The notes under the pieces are model-generated. The model saw only the letters and a list, made by a program, of their open reading frames with translations, searched no databases and had not been told where the DNA came from. A stretch of DNA of 64,000 nucleotides from Dyella acidiphila (GTDB lineage Bacteria; Pseudomonadota; Gammaproteobacteria; Xanthomonadales; Rhodanobacteraceae), in assembly GCF_014863405.1 (NCBI RefSeq), contig NZ_JACZZA010000012.1, positions 248,001 through 312,000 on the forward strand, in the 5' to 3' direction. The translations under genes were made by a program, and so were the position numbers. Below, piece after piece: positions 37,214 to 45,395 of this stretch (position 1 is the first letter of the stretch; every line of letters begins with the position of its first letter).

Positions 37214-37289
37214 GGTCAGGTTCGCTGGCGAAGCTGGTCAGTTGCTGTGGCGACCGTGGTCAGATGGTTGGCGTTTGCACCTTAGGACA
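37214..37289. repeat. 22-bp periodic repeats, candidate TnsB-binding sites and transposon end
   Basis: GGTCAG begins at 37214, 37236 and 37258, exactly 22 bp apart, and each copy is followed about 12 nt later by TGGCG (37226, 37248, 37269). Read on the minus strand the units are CTGACC-x-TCGCCA-like. The sequence ends at 37285-37289 with GGACA, which on the minus strand is a 5'-TGTCC terminus. Tandem 22-bp sites and TGT ends are the hallmark of Tn7-family ends. Confidence 0.6.
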
Positions 37290-38750
37290 CGGTAGTACTC
37301 CTCATGGTCCACCAAACGGTTGGCGACCGGTACACGGAGGCTCCATGTATTCGAACCTTTCCCAGTGGCGACGCATACGCAAACGAGTACTGGTGATCGG
37401 AGAATCCAAGCGTTCAGTGGCAAAAAAAGAGGGAATGAGCAGGGCGACGCTAAGGAAAATTCTTGCACATGAGTCGCCTCCCGGGTACGGTGGTAGACGA
37501 GACCGAAAGCCAAAGCCTAAGCACATGCCTGCCCCACTAGCGCGCAGACGGTTGCGTACGGACGCGGTGAAGTGGCGATGGATGGAATGGGTATACGATC
37601 TCGAACGAAAAGCGTTTGAAGAGGGAACTTTGTCTGCTTCTTTGTCCCATGCCAGCGGCAGTTCTCGTAAGAGAATTCTTGTCGTCATGGCGTCAGAGCA
37701 GGGATTTTCTGCCCACGCTATTGAGAAGCATCTTGGCTTGTCTCGTACGACCGTCAGGAATTACCTTCTGAAATTCAAGGCAGGCGGACTCGAATCGCTA
37801 CTGGCAATAAAACCAAAGCCACGAATGGCCGACAACCAGTCTTTTGGGAAGGCGTTGTTTCAACTGCTCCACGAACCACCTTCGCTATCAGGTTTCAATC
37901 GAACGACATGGCGGATAGAGGACCTTAGAAAGACCTTGACTGGTCGTGGGCTCCCTGTTTGCGATGAGGTTATCCGTGAGGCGCTATGGAAGTCAGGGTT
38001 CCGCTGGAGATCAGCCAAGGTCGTCCTGACTAGCAACGACCCAGCCTATCGCGAGAAGCTAGCTTACGTCCGTAAGGTCTTGTTCAATCTAGGAGACGAC
38101 GAGCGGTTCTTCTCCATCGACGAATACGGTCCGTTTGCGATCAAGGCGAAACCGGGACGCGTTCTGGTCGGTCCCGGCGAGAGTCCAAGTGTGCCGCAAT
38201 GGCAGAAGTCAAAGGGCTGGCTTATAACGACGGCGGCGTTGGAACTCTCCCGTAACCAGGTGACACATTTCTACTCCCGAGCGAAGAACACGCTAGAGAT
38301 GATCAAGATGGCGGAGACGCTGCTTGATAAGTACAGGGGAGCAAGAACGCTCTACCTTTCTTGGGACGCCGCTTCGTGGCACATGTCGAAGAAATTGCTG
38401 GCATTCGTTGAAGCTCACAACGCCGAAGGCGACGGCTCTCCCAGGATTGAGCTCGTCCCGTTGCCCGCCTCTGCCCAATTCTTGAATGTCATCGAATCGG
38501 TGTTCAGCGGCATGGCCCGGGCGATCATTCATAACAGTAATTACCCGTCCGTGAAGGCGGCGACCGAGGCCATCGACCGCTACTTCGAGGAGAGGAACCA
38601 ACACTTCGCCGAGAACCCCGAACGAGCCGGGAACAAGATTTGGGGCAAGGAGCGGACAGCGGCTACCTTCGACCTATCTAACAACTGCAAGGACCCTAAT
38701 TACCGTTAGAACGGAGTCGAGGCGGTTTGCGGACAGCGCATGGGAGCTCG
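37290..38750. mobile_element. IS630-family insertion sequence
   Basis: One transposase gene with short flanks. An imperfect inverted match, with gaps, exists between about 37297-37335 and 38707-38750 (shared blocks CTCC, CATG, GTCC, AAAC, CGAC and ACGG), which may be diverged terminal repeats. The exact ends and the expected TA duplication could not be fixed. Confidence 0.5.
37345..38709 (+). CDS. IS630-family transposase
   Basis: A 454-residue transposase with a perfect GGAGG 4 nt before ATG 37345. Two helix-turn-helix segments precede the catalytic domain: SVAKKEGMSRATLRKILAH near residue 25 and AIEKHLGLSRTTVRNYL near 130. The DDE triad is visible as FFSIDEYG (Asp near 256), YLSWDAASWH (Asp near 339) and LNVIESVF (Glu near 382), typical of the IS630/Tc1 group. 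The extra N-terminal helix-turn-helix makes it longer than the usual 340-residue IS630 transposase. The frame is open upstream to 37177, but that part has no ribosome site. Confidence 0.88.
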   Translation: MYSNLSQWRRIRKRVLVIGESKRSVAKKEGMSRATLRKILAHESPPGYGGRRDRKPKPKHMPAPLARRRLRTDAVKWRWMEWVYDLERKAFEEGTLSASLSHASGSSRKRILVVMASEQGFSAHAIEKHLGLSRTTVRNYLLKFKAGGLESLLAIKPKPRMADNQSFGKALFQLLHEPPSLSGFNRTTWRIEDLRKTLTGRGLPVCDEVIREALWKSGFRWRSAKVVLTSNDPAYREKLAYVRKVLFNLGDDERFFSIDEYGPFAIKAKPGRVLVGPGESPSVPQWQKSKGWLITTAALELSRNQVTHFYSRAKNTLEMIKMAETLLDKYRGARTLYLSWDAASWHMSKKLLAFVEAHNAEGDGSPRIELVPLPASAQFLNVIESVFSGMARAIIHNSNYPSVKAATEAIDRYFEERNQHFAENPERAGNKIWGKERTAATFDLSNNCKDPNYR

Positions 38751-38790
38751 GCTTCAATCAGCTCGGAAAATTTGCTGTGCAACGGAAGAT

Positions 38791-38844
38791 GGTCACTTTA
38801 TGCTTTCAAGGAGATCATAAAGTGGCCAAAGCGGCCACTTTATG
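38791..38844. repeat. Palindrome array, right copy (CATAAAGTGGCC type)
   Basis: Half-sites GGTCACTTTATG (38791-38802), CATAAAGTGGCC (38816-38827) and GGCCACTTTATG (38833-38844). The last two form a perfect 12-bp inverted repeat around a 5-nt spacer. Orientation, spacing and the outer CATA/TGGCC frame equal those of the array at 29041-29126, but three arm bases differ with matching changes in both arms. Confidence 0.8.
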
Positions 38845-38883
38845 GTTTGCCGCACAACAGAAATGAGCGGGTTCCCGCATTGG

Positions 38884-38956
<73 letters not shown>

Positions 38957-39104
38957 ATGCATGAGGCATGCGAATGCTGCTGCAGATGAGGGGCCAATGT
39001 TAATGGGCGCGGCTTGCACCGTCGAGAGTGGTGGGCGGGACGGGGCACATCCATGTAACAGCGCAGGGGTTAGGCTTGGCATCCCCTACGTGCGGAGCAT
39101 TCCG

Positions 39105-39476
39105 ATGACTGTTGAAGCGATTGCCAAGCGTCTGGTCGAGCTATGCCGCGAAGGTAAGTACGAAGAGGCGCAGCGTGAGTTGTATGCGGAGGATGCGCAG
39201 AGCATCGAGCCGGATGGATTGCCGCCGGGTGCCTTGGGCAACGTGAAAGGGTTGAAGGCGATTTATGAAAAGACGCATCAGTTTCAGGCGGCGGTTGAGC
39301 AGGTGCATGGTGGGCATGTCAGCGATCCGGTTGTCGCGGGGAACTGGTTCAGTTGCGAGATGACGCTGGACGTGACGATGAAGGGCAGGGGGCGTGTGGT
39401 GATGAGTGAGATCTGCGTTTATCACGTGCGGGATGGGAAGGTTGATCGGGAGCAGTTTTTTTACGATATGGGGTAG
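39105..39476 (+). CDS. SnoaL/NTF2-like fold protein
   Basis: A 123-residue protein of the nuclear transport factor 2-like fold: MTVEAIAKRLVELCREGKYEEAQRELYAEDAQSIEP is the usual helical start with the cone-forming first strand, followed by IYEKTHQFQ and a C-terminal VVMSEICVYHVRDGKVDREQFFYD. Such proteins bind small ligands or act as isomerases; no function is implied here. ATG 39105 has CGGAG 8 nt upstream. The open frame continues to 38961, but the extra residues are not family-like. Confidence 0.82.
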   Translation: MTVEAIAKRLVELCREGKYEEAQRELYAEDAQSIEPDGLPPGALGNVKGLKAIYEKTHQFQAAVEQVHGGHVSDPVVAGNWFSCEMTLDVTMKGRGRVVMSEICVYHVRDGKVDREQFFYDMG

Positions 39477-39547
39477 GTGCTGCTCGATTCTGGCGTCTTG
39501 GCTGAGGCTTCGAACTGGCGTCTTTCGTGTGGGCCAAAGTCACTGGG

Positions 39548-39565
39548 TCCCGGCTTTCGCCGGGA
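39548..39565. repeat. Xanthomonadales-type short hairpin repeat
   Basis: TCCCGGC-tttc-GCCGGGA within GGGTCCCGGCTTTCGCC and followed by TGACG. This sequence is familiar as a dispersed intergenic hairpin repeat in Xanthomonadales genomes. Confidence 0.6.
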
Positions 39566-39627
39566 TGACGGTTAGGTTGTTGGGGTGTATTTCTGCAGAT
39601 GGTTTGTTTGCCCGAGTGAACACAAAA

Positions 39628-39652
39628 AAAGCCCCGCTTTCGCGGGGCTTTT
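39628..39652 (-). terminator. rpoD terminator (bidirectional)
   Basis: GCCCCGC and GCGGGGC form a 7-bp stem with loop TTTC. Seven As to the left give minus-strand transcripts a TTTTTTT tail just after rpoD; TTTT on the right could also end plus-strand transcription from the SnoaL-like gene. Confidence 0.9.
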
Positions 39653-39675
39653 CGTTGATCTAACTTGCTGCGCGA

Positions 39676-41532
39676 TCAATCGATATCGAGGAAACTGCGC
39701 AGTTGCTCGGAGCGGCTGGGATGACGCAGCTTGCGCAGTGCCTTGGCTTCGATCTGGCGGATGCGCTCGCGGGTGACGTCGAACTGCTTGCCGACTTCTT
39801 CCAGCGTGTGATCGGTGTTCATGTCGATGCCGAAGCGCATGCGCAGCACCTTGGCTTCACGCGGGGTGAGGCCGGCGAGCACGTCGCGCACGGTTTCCAC
39901 CAGGCCGGTTTCGGTCGCCGAATCGATCGGCGAGCTGGCGTTGGTGTCTTCGATGAAATCGCCCAGATGCGAATCTTCGTCGTCGCCGATCGGGGTTTCC
40001 ATCGAGATCGGTTCTTTGGCGATCTTCAGCACCTTGCGGATCTTGTCTTCCGGCATGTCCATTTCCTTGGACAGTTCTTCCGGCGTCGGCTCGCGGCCGA
40101 ACTGCTGCAGCATCTGGCGCGAGATGCGGTTGAGCTTGTTGATCGTTTCGATCATGTGCACCGGAATACGGATGGTGCGCGCCTGGTCGGCGATCGAACG
40201 GGTAATGGCCTGGCGAATCCACCAGGTGGCATAGGTGGAGAATTTGTAGCCACGGCGATATTCGAACTTGTCCACCGCCTTCATCAGGCCGATGTTGCCT
40301 TCCTGGATCAGGTCGAGGAACTGCAGGCCGCGGTTGGTGTACTTCTTGGCGATGGAGATCACCAGACGCAGGTTGGCCTCCACCATTTCCTTCTTGGCGC
40401 GGCGGGCCTTGGCCTCGCCTACCGACATGCTGCGGTTGATTTCCTTGATGTCGGTGAGCGGCAGGAACAGCTTCTTTTCGATCGACTGCAGTTTTTCCTG
40501 CTCGGCGTCGATGTGCTCGCGGAAGTTCTTGATGTTGGGCGACCACTTCTGGCGCTTGCGGCCGAGCTCGTTCGCCCACTCGAGGTTGCCCTCGTTGCTG
40601 GGGAACGCCTTGAGGAATTCGGCCTTGGGCATCTTCACGTGCTTGACGAAGATCTCCATCAGCACGCGCTCGTGATGGCGGATGTCGCCCACCACTTCGC
40701 GCAGCTTGCGCACGAAGCTGTCGATCAGCGCGGACGGCAGCTTGAGCTTGAGGAATTCCTCGGCCATCTGGTCGCGCAGCTTGGTGACTTTCTTGTCGCT
40801 GATGTCGGTCGCCTTGGGGGCGGCCTTCTGGAACTTGCCGTAGTAGTCGCGCAGCAGTTCCATGCGGCGCTTCACTTCTTCCGGATCGGGGCCGCTCGGG
40901 CCTTCGTCCTCGTCGCTGTCGGCTACGTCGTCGTTCTCTTCTTCCTCGTCGGCATCGGCGTCGGCGCCCAGTTCCTCGGCTTCGGCCAGGGCGGCGTCGG
41001 CGGCCTGCTCGAGGTCGGCGAAGCCGGCCAGGATCTCGCTGAGGCGGCGCTTGCCGTCCAGATGCTGGTCGTATTCTTCCAGCAGCAGCTCGATGGTCAG
41101 CGGGAAGCTGGCCAGGGCGGTCTGCACCTGGGTGAGGCCTTCTTCGATGCGCTTGGCGATGGCGATTTCGCCTTCGCGGGTCAGCAGTTCCACCGTGCCC
41201 ATTTCGCGCATGTACATGCGCACGGGGTCGGTGGTGCGGCCCACTTCGGCGTCCACGGCGGACAGCAGGGCGACGGCTTCTTCGGCAGCGGCTTCGTCGT
41301 CGGTGGACGCGCCGGGGGCGTTGTCGGCCAGCGGGTCGGCGTCCGGGGCGGCGTCGTGCACGTCAATGCCGACACCCTTGAGCACCGCCATGATGTCTTC
41401 GATCTGCTCCGGATCGACGATGTCGTCGGGGAGGTGATCGTTGATCTCGGCGTAAGTCAGATAGCCCTGCTCCAAACCCTTGGAGATGAGCGCTTTAATT
41501 TCCGACTGTTGCTCGTGGGCTTTGTTATTCAT
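39676..41532 (-). CDS. rpoD: RNA polymerase sigma factor RpoD (sigma-70)
   Basis: The 618-residue primary sigma factor. Region 1.1 starts after [16 protein letters not shown]; region 1.2 reads [21 protein letters not shown]; a non-conserved acidic stretch follows (about 190-215, rich in Asp/Glu). Region 2 has [20 protein letters not shown] with [19 protein letters not shown], for -10 recognition. Region 4 ends [29 protein letters not shown], the -35-binding helix. Length and ending are standard for gammaproteobacteria. Confidence 0.99.
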   Translation of the reverse strand: MNNKAHEQQSEIKALISKGLEQGYLTYAEINDHLPDDIVDPEQIEDIMAVLKGVGIDVHDAAPDADPLADNAPGASTDDEAAAEEAVALLSAVDAEVGRTTDPVRMYMREMGTVELLTREGEIAIAKRIEEGLTQVQTALASFPLTIELLLEEYDQHLDGKRRLSEILAGFADLEQAADAALAEAEELGADADADEEEENDDVADSDEDEGPSGPDPEEVKRRMELLRDYYGKFQKAAPKATDISDKKVTKLRDQMAEEFLKLKLPSALIDSFVRKLREVVGDIRHHERVLMEIFVKHVKMPKAEFLKAFPSNEGNLEWANELGRKRQKWSPNIKNFREHIDAEQEKLQSIEKKLFLPLTDIKEINRSMSVGEAKARRAKKEMVEANLRLVISIAKKYTNRGLQFLDLIQEGNIGLMKAVDKFEYRRGYKFSTYATWWIRQAITRSIADQARTIRIPVHMIETINKLNRISRQMLQQFGREPTPEELSKEMDMPEDKIRKVLKIAKEPISMETPIGDDEDSHLGDFIEDTNASSPIDSATETGLVETVRDVLAGLTPREAKVLRMRFGIDMNTDHTLEEVGKQFDVTRERIRQIEAKALRKLRHPSRSEQLRSFLDID

Positions 41533-41560
41533 ACCGACCGCCGCGGGATAGGAACCAATC

Positions 41561-41566
41561 AGTATA
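41561..41566 (-). promoter_or_regulatory. Candidate -10 element of rpoD
   Basis: On the minus strand CGCTATACTGATTG contains TATACT, 28 nt upstream of the rpoD start. No equally good -35 box is found at 16-18 nt. Confidence 0.4.
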
Positions 41567-41697
41567 GCGATGTGCTGCTTTTTTGACCAGTTTCAAGTGG
41601 AAAATATCGGATCTGCACGCACGCAAAAATCGCGCCAAATCGCGGACTTCGGCGTGGATACGAGGCTTGAGTGGCAATTCGTTCGCACGCTGAGGCT

Positions 41698-42138
41698 TCA
41701 ACGCACATCGAGCCAGAAAGTTACCGGGCCATCGTTCACCAGGTGCACTTGCATATGGGCACCGAAGCGTCCGATTTCCACCCTTGGATGGGCCTGGCGG
41801 GCCAATTCCACCAGCCGCTCGAACCATTGGCGCCCATGTTCGGGCGGCGCCGCGCTGGTAAAGCTGGGGCGCATGCCCGAGCGGGTATCGGCGGCCAGGG
41901 TGAACTGGCTGACCAGCAGCAGGCCGCCACCGGTGTCGGCGAGGGAACGGTTCATCTTGCCGGCCTCGTCGGAGAACACGCGGTAGCCGAGCAGGCGTTC
42001 CAGCATGCGCTTGGCTTGTGCTTCGCCGTCCTCCGGCTGCACGGCAACCAGTGCCAGCAGGCCGGCATCGATGGCGCCCACGGTTTGCTGGTCGACGTCG
42101 ACGCGTGCGGAAAGGACACGCTGGATCAGAGCGATCAT
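41698..42138 (-). CDS. dtd: D-aminoacyl-tRNA deacylase
   Basis: A 146-residue enzyme that hydrolyses D-amino acids (and glycine) mischarged on tRNA. Both signature motifs are present: [12 protein letters not shown] near residue 76 (SQFTL) and [12 protein letters not shown] near the end (NxGPVT). The ATG at 42138 gives the standard [13 protein letters not shown] start; an upstream extension of the frame to 42705 is not conserved in type. It lies between rpoD and the lipid A acyltransferase gene, in opposite orientation to the latter. Confidence 0.96.
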   Translation of the reverse strand: MIALIQRVLSARVDVDQQTVGAIDAGLLALVAVQPEDGEAQAKRMLERLLGYRVFSDEAGKMNRSLADTGGGLLLVSQFTLAADTRSGMRPSFTSAAPPEHGRQWFERLVELARQAHPRVEIGRFGAHMQVHLVNDGPVTFWLDVR

Positions 42139-42348
42139 GGGCGATGAGCTGGCGGCAGATGAAGTACGACAACTGTGCAGGGCAGCGGCTGGGGGGTAAA
42201 GAGGCGGATCGGCGATCGTTTTTGTCCGCGCAGGACGACGCGGGCCTTGGCTAGTCAACGGCAGGAAATGCCGACGCTTGAGCCAGCCCTCGCCACCCAT
42301 CCCGCCTGCCTTTACCCTTACGCGTCCGATTTCGCTGCCGGCTGGCCC

Positions 42349-43233
42349 ATGCGTCCCGATATTTATCTCGTCTACTTGCTGCTGCGCCTGCTTGGGCTGC
42401 TGCCCTTGCGTTGGCTGCAGGCGATCGGGGCGGGTTTCGGGCGGCTGGCTTTGCGGCGCGGCGGCAAGATGGCGCACTACACGGCGGTGAATCTGGCCAT
42501 TACGCGGCCGCAGCTGGATGAGCGCAGCCGTGCCGCGCTGGTGCGCGAGGCGATGGCCGAGGGCGGCAAATCGATCACTGAAATCGTGAAGATCTGGGGT
42601 TCCGGCGCAGAGCACGCGCTGGGGCTGGTGCGTGAGGTTCGCGGCGAGGCGTTGTTCGATGCGGCGCTGGCCTCCGGCAAGGGCGTGATCATCGCGGCGC
42701 CGCATCTGGGCTGCTGGGAGTTGCTCAACTATTGGCTATGCCGCAAGACGCCGATGGCGATTCTGTATCGCCCGCCGCGCATTGCCGCGGTGGAGGCGCT
42801 GCTGCGCAAGGTGCGCGGTGCCCTGGCGCCGGAGCAGGTGCGGGCGGAGGGCGCCGGTGTGCGCGCCTTGTACAAGCGGCTGGCGGCGGGCGGCACGGTA
42901 GGCATCCTGCCGGACCAGAAGCCGCGTGCCGGCGAAGGGGAATTCGCGCCGTTCTTTGGCCGCGAGGCGCTGACCATGGTGCTGCTGCCCCGGCTTGCAG
43001 CGCGTACCGGCGCCACGGTGCTGTTTGCATTTGCCGAGCGGCTGCCGCGTGGCGAGGGTTATCGCATTCACTTCCTGCCGGCGCCGGCTGGTCTGGCGGA
43101 AAATGATTTGCCGCATGCCTGCGCGGCGCTCAACCGTGGCGTGGAAGATTGCGTAAAGCTCGCCTTTGCGCAGTATCAATGGCATTACAAGCGCTATTCG
43201 GCGGATAACCGGCCCAGCCCCTACGATCGGTAA
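42349..43233 (+). CDS. Lipid A biosynthesis acyltransferase (LpxL/LpxM/HtrB family)
   Basis: A 294-residue inner-membrane acyltransferase that adds a secondary acyl chain to lipid A. One N-terminal membrane helix ([18 protein letters not shown]) is followed by the catalytic HX4E motif APHLGCWE near residue 128 and [20 protein letters not shown] near residue 190, both typical of the family. ATG 42349 is preferred because the membrane helix then starts at residue 5, as in relatives; ATG 42268 is an alternative. Whether it is the LpxL- or LpxM-like paralogue cannot be told. Confidence 0.9.
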   Translation: MRPDIYLVYLLLRLLGLLPLRWLQAIGAGFGRLALRRGGKMAHYTAVNLAITRPQLDERSRAALVREAMAEGGKSITEIVKIWGSGAEHALGLVREVRGEALFDAALASGKGVIIAAPHLGCWELLNYWLCRKTPMAILYRPPRIAAVEALLRKVRGALAPEQVRAEGAGVRALYKRLAAGGTVGILPDQKPRAGEGEFAPFFGREALTMVLLPRLAARTGATVLFAFAERLPRGEGYRIHFLPAPAGLAENDLPHACAALNRGVEDCVKLAFAQYQWHYKRYSADNRPSPYDR

Positions 43234-43263
43234 ATCGCGCAACTGGTGCGAGCGCAATCCGGG

Positions 43264-43590
43264 CTACGAGCGATCCGTGTCGACGCGGCGCAGGAATACC
43301 GTCATCTCTTTTTCCGCCTGCTTGTCGCCGCGCTTCTGAGCCACCTCGATTCCCTGTCGCCACGCATTCGCGGCAGCGGCGGCATCGCCCACGGCAAGGC
43401 AGGCTTTGCCGAGCAGTTTCCATGCGGCGGAATACTGTGGATCGAACGATAGCGCCTGCCGAAAGGCCTCTGCCGCGGCGGCATGATCGCCTTGTTCCAG
43501 CAAGGCATTGCCCAGCGAAAAGCGCAGCAGCGCGCCGTCGCGGGGGCCGTTGCATTGCGCCTGCAGGCTGGCGATCAGCGCGGCGTTCAT
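43264..43590 (-). CDS. Tetratricopeptide-repeat protein
   Basis: A 108-residue protein with about two and a half TPR units: GALLRFSLGNALLEQGDHAAAAEAFRQALSFDPQ and SAAWKLLGKACLAVGDAAAAANAWRQGIEVAQ, ending in a short charged tail. It probably mediates protein contacts. The start ATG overlaps the stop of the GT39-type gene upstream (ATGA), so it belongs to that transcript. Specific partners are unknown. Confidence 0.82.
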   Translation of the reverse strand: MNAALIASLQAQCNGPRDGALLRFSLGNALLEQGDHAAAAEAFRQALSFDPQYSAAWKLLGKACLAVGDAAAAANAWRQGIEVAQKRGDKQAEKEMTVFLRRVDTDRS

Positions 43591-45311
43591 GGCTGCTGGC
43601 CGTAGGCCGCGCCGGTCGAAGCGGGATAGATGGTGGGCTGCTGCGCCGGTTCGGCTGGCACATGGCCGGCGCGCAGATCGGCCAGGGTGGTGGCCGGCCA
43701 CACTTCCACCCAGGAGGAGCGGAACGGCTGCACCAGCAGCGCGTAGCGCAAGGCGCGCGTATCCAACTGATCCGGGTGGGTGATGATCAGGCCATTCGGA
43801 TGGGTGGCGGCGAAGTGGGCGATGTCCTCACCGTTCCATAGTTCGGTGATGGGCTGGCTCAGGCGTCCCGCGAAATGGAACTGGCCCTCGTAGTTGCCCA
43901 CGATGGCGACGGCCTGCCGATCGGCCTGCGCGCCGGAGAGCAAGGCCGCGGTGGGGCCGAGATCGTACTTGTGCCACAGCGTCAGCGTGAACAAGGTATT
44001 GAGCGCAAGCACGCCGACCAGGCCGGCCAGCGCCACGCGCCGCATCTCGCCGCGCCCGCGCAACAGCAACAGGCCGCCGAGCAGCAGGAACATCACGCTG
44101 AAGTTGCGGCTGTAGGGCGCTGCGCCTTCGATCCACTCGCTGTGCAGGCGATGGCCCGGGGCAAGTGCCGGCAGCGCGAACAGCAATACGGCGAACACGA
44201 TGCTGCCCACGCCCAGCGGCCAACTGCCCAGCCAGTAGCTGGTGGCCAGTTTGTCGTGCCGCTCGCGCAGCACCGCGATGGCGCCGGCCAGCAACAGCAT
44301 CCAGCCGGCGAATTCCGGCAGCAGGTAATACCACTGCTTGCCGCTGATCACCGAGAACACCACAAAAGACGGCACCAGCCAGCACAAGGCAAAGCGCAGC
44401 CCGCTATCGAGCGGCCTGCGCAGGGTGCCCAGCGCCACCCACACGCGCGGCCACGCGCTGAACGGAAACAGCAGCATCGGCAGCGATATGAGGTACCAGC
44501 CGATCCAGTGCGGATGGCTTTGCAGCTTCTGGTCGGTTTGCACGCCCTTCACTACGCGCCCGGCGGTCTGCGTAAAGAACAGGCGGTGGCGATAGGCTTC
44601 GCCGCCGCTGAAGCCGGCGGGTATCGCCCATGCCAGCAGCATCGCCAGGCCCAGCAGTACGGCCAGCGCGCCGCGCGCATACCAGCGGGCGCGATGCTCG
44701 CGTGCCCAGTCGTTCCAGAGCGGGCCGAGCAGCCAGGGGAAGACGATATGCAGCAGCATCACCGGGCCCTTGGTGAGCAGGCCGGCGCCGATCAGCAGGC
44801 CGAACAGCAGCCAGCGCGGTTCGGCGCGTTGCGCCTTGGGCGTGAGGCAGAGCAGAGCGCCCAGCACGCAGTCGACCAGCAGCACCTCGTACATGATCTG
44901 CAGGCCGAACAAAAACGCATACGCCAGCGCCATCGACATCCATGGCGCTGCCTTGGCCACCCACGGACGATTCGGAAACAGCCGGCTGGCGAGCATCCAC
45001 ACGAGCACCAGCTGCACGCCGCCGAAGAACACTTCCAGCAACCGCGGCCACACGTCGTTGACGCCGAACACGAACCAGCCGGCATGGATCAGCCAGAACA
45101 GCAGCGGCACTTTCTCGCTATACGGCTCGCCATTGATATGCGGCACCAGCCAGTGGTGGCCCTGCCACATCTCCCACGCCACCGCGAGCGTGCGGGTGGA
45201 ATACAGCGGCATCGGGCCGTGCGAGAACATCGCAATCAGCGCGACGGCGGTCCACAGCGGCAGCCAGGGCCACAAGGCGCGCAGGTCTTCGGATCGGCGA
45301 TAGCTGTTCAT
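43587..45311 (-). CDS. GT39/ArnT-like membrane glycosyltransferase
   Basis: A 574-residue inner-membrane protein with about 12 hydrophobic helices and the GT-C layout of ArnT/PMT-type transferases, which use polyprenyl-phosphate sugars. The first periplasmic loop, after helix 1, reads LYSTRTLAVAWEMWQGHHWLVPHINGEPYSEK; the family's Asp-Glu pair (DETR) is replaced by Tyr-Ser, so the usual catalytic acid is missing. ATG 45311 (MNSYRRSEDL) is chosen over 45332. It overlaps the TPR gene by 4 nt. It may modify lipid A or the core, or be altered in activity. Confidence 0.85.
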   Translation of the reverse strand: MNSYRRSEDLRALWPWLPLWTAVALIAMFSHGPMPLYSTRTLAVAWEMWQGHHWLVPHINGEPYSEKVPLLFWLIHAGWFVFGVNDVWPRLLEVFFGGVQLVLVWMLASRLFPNRPWVAKAAPWMSMALAYAFLFGLQIMYEVLLVDCVLGALLCLTPKAQRAEPRWLLFGLLIGAGLLTKGPVMLLHIVFPWLLGPLWNDWAREHRARWYARGALAVLLGLAMLLAWAIPAGFSGGEAYRHRLFFTQTAGRVVKGVQTDQKLQSHPHWIGWYLISLPMLLFPFSAWPRVWVALGTLRRPLDSGLRFALCWLVPSFVVFSVISGKQWYYLLPEFAGWMLLLAGAIAVLRERHDKLATSYWLGSWPLGVGSIVFAVLLFALPALAPGHRLHSEWIEGAAPYSRNFSVMFLLLGGLLLLRGRGEMRRVALAGLVGVLALNTLFTLTLWHKYDLGPTAALLSGAQADRQAVAIVGNYEGQFHFAGRLSQPITELWNGEDIAHFAATHPNGLIITHPDQLDTRALRYALLVQPFRSSWVEVWPATTLADLRAGHVPAEPAQQPTIYPASTGAAYGQQP

Positions 45312-45395
45312 GGGGGCGAGCTCTAAGGCCATCCGTGCTGGATGGTCGGAATTTTACCGAGTTGGAAAGATGAACTGGCTGTAAGCGGAAGCCGC

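Larger units (their letters stand above)
31641..37289. mobile_element. Tn7-like transposon remnant or mini-element (TnsAB, TnsC, TniQ)
   Basis: Three genes in operon order encode a fused TnsA-TnsB transposase, a TnsC ATPase and a TniQ targeting protein. Beyond tniQ lie three 22-bp-spaced repeats and, read inward from 37289, TGTCC, like a Tn7-type end. The left limit is set at the gene-fusion point near 31640; no matching end or target duplication was found there. No cargo, cas genes or CRISPR array is present. The boundaries are inferred. Confidence 0.65.

Noticed and set aside
31640-38880. A CRISPR-associated transposon (CAST)
   Set aside because: TnsAB, TnsC and TniQ occur in some CAST systems, but no cas gene or repeat-spacer array is present here or elsewhere in the window.
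39703-41586. A 627-codon plus-strand frame
   Set aside because: It lies entirely antisense to rpoD; the length is an effect of high GC in third positions, and the translation (His-, Gly- and Leu-rich) shows no domain.
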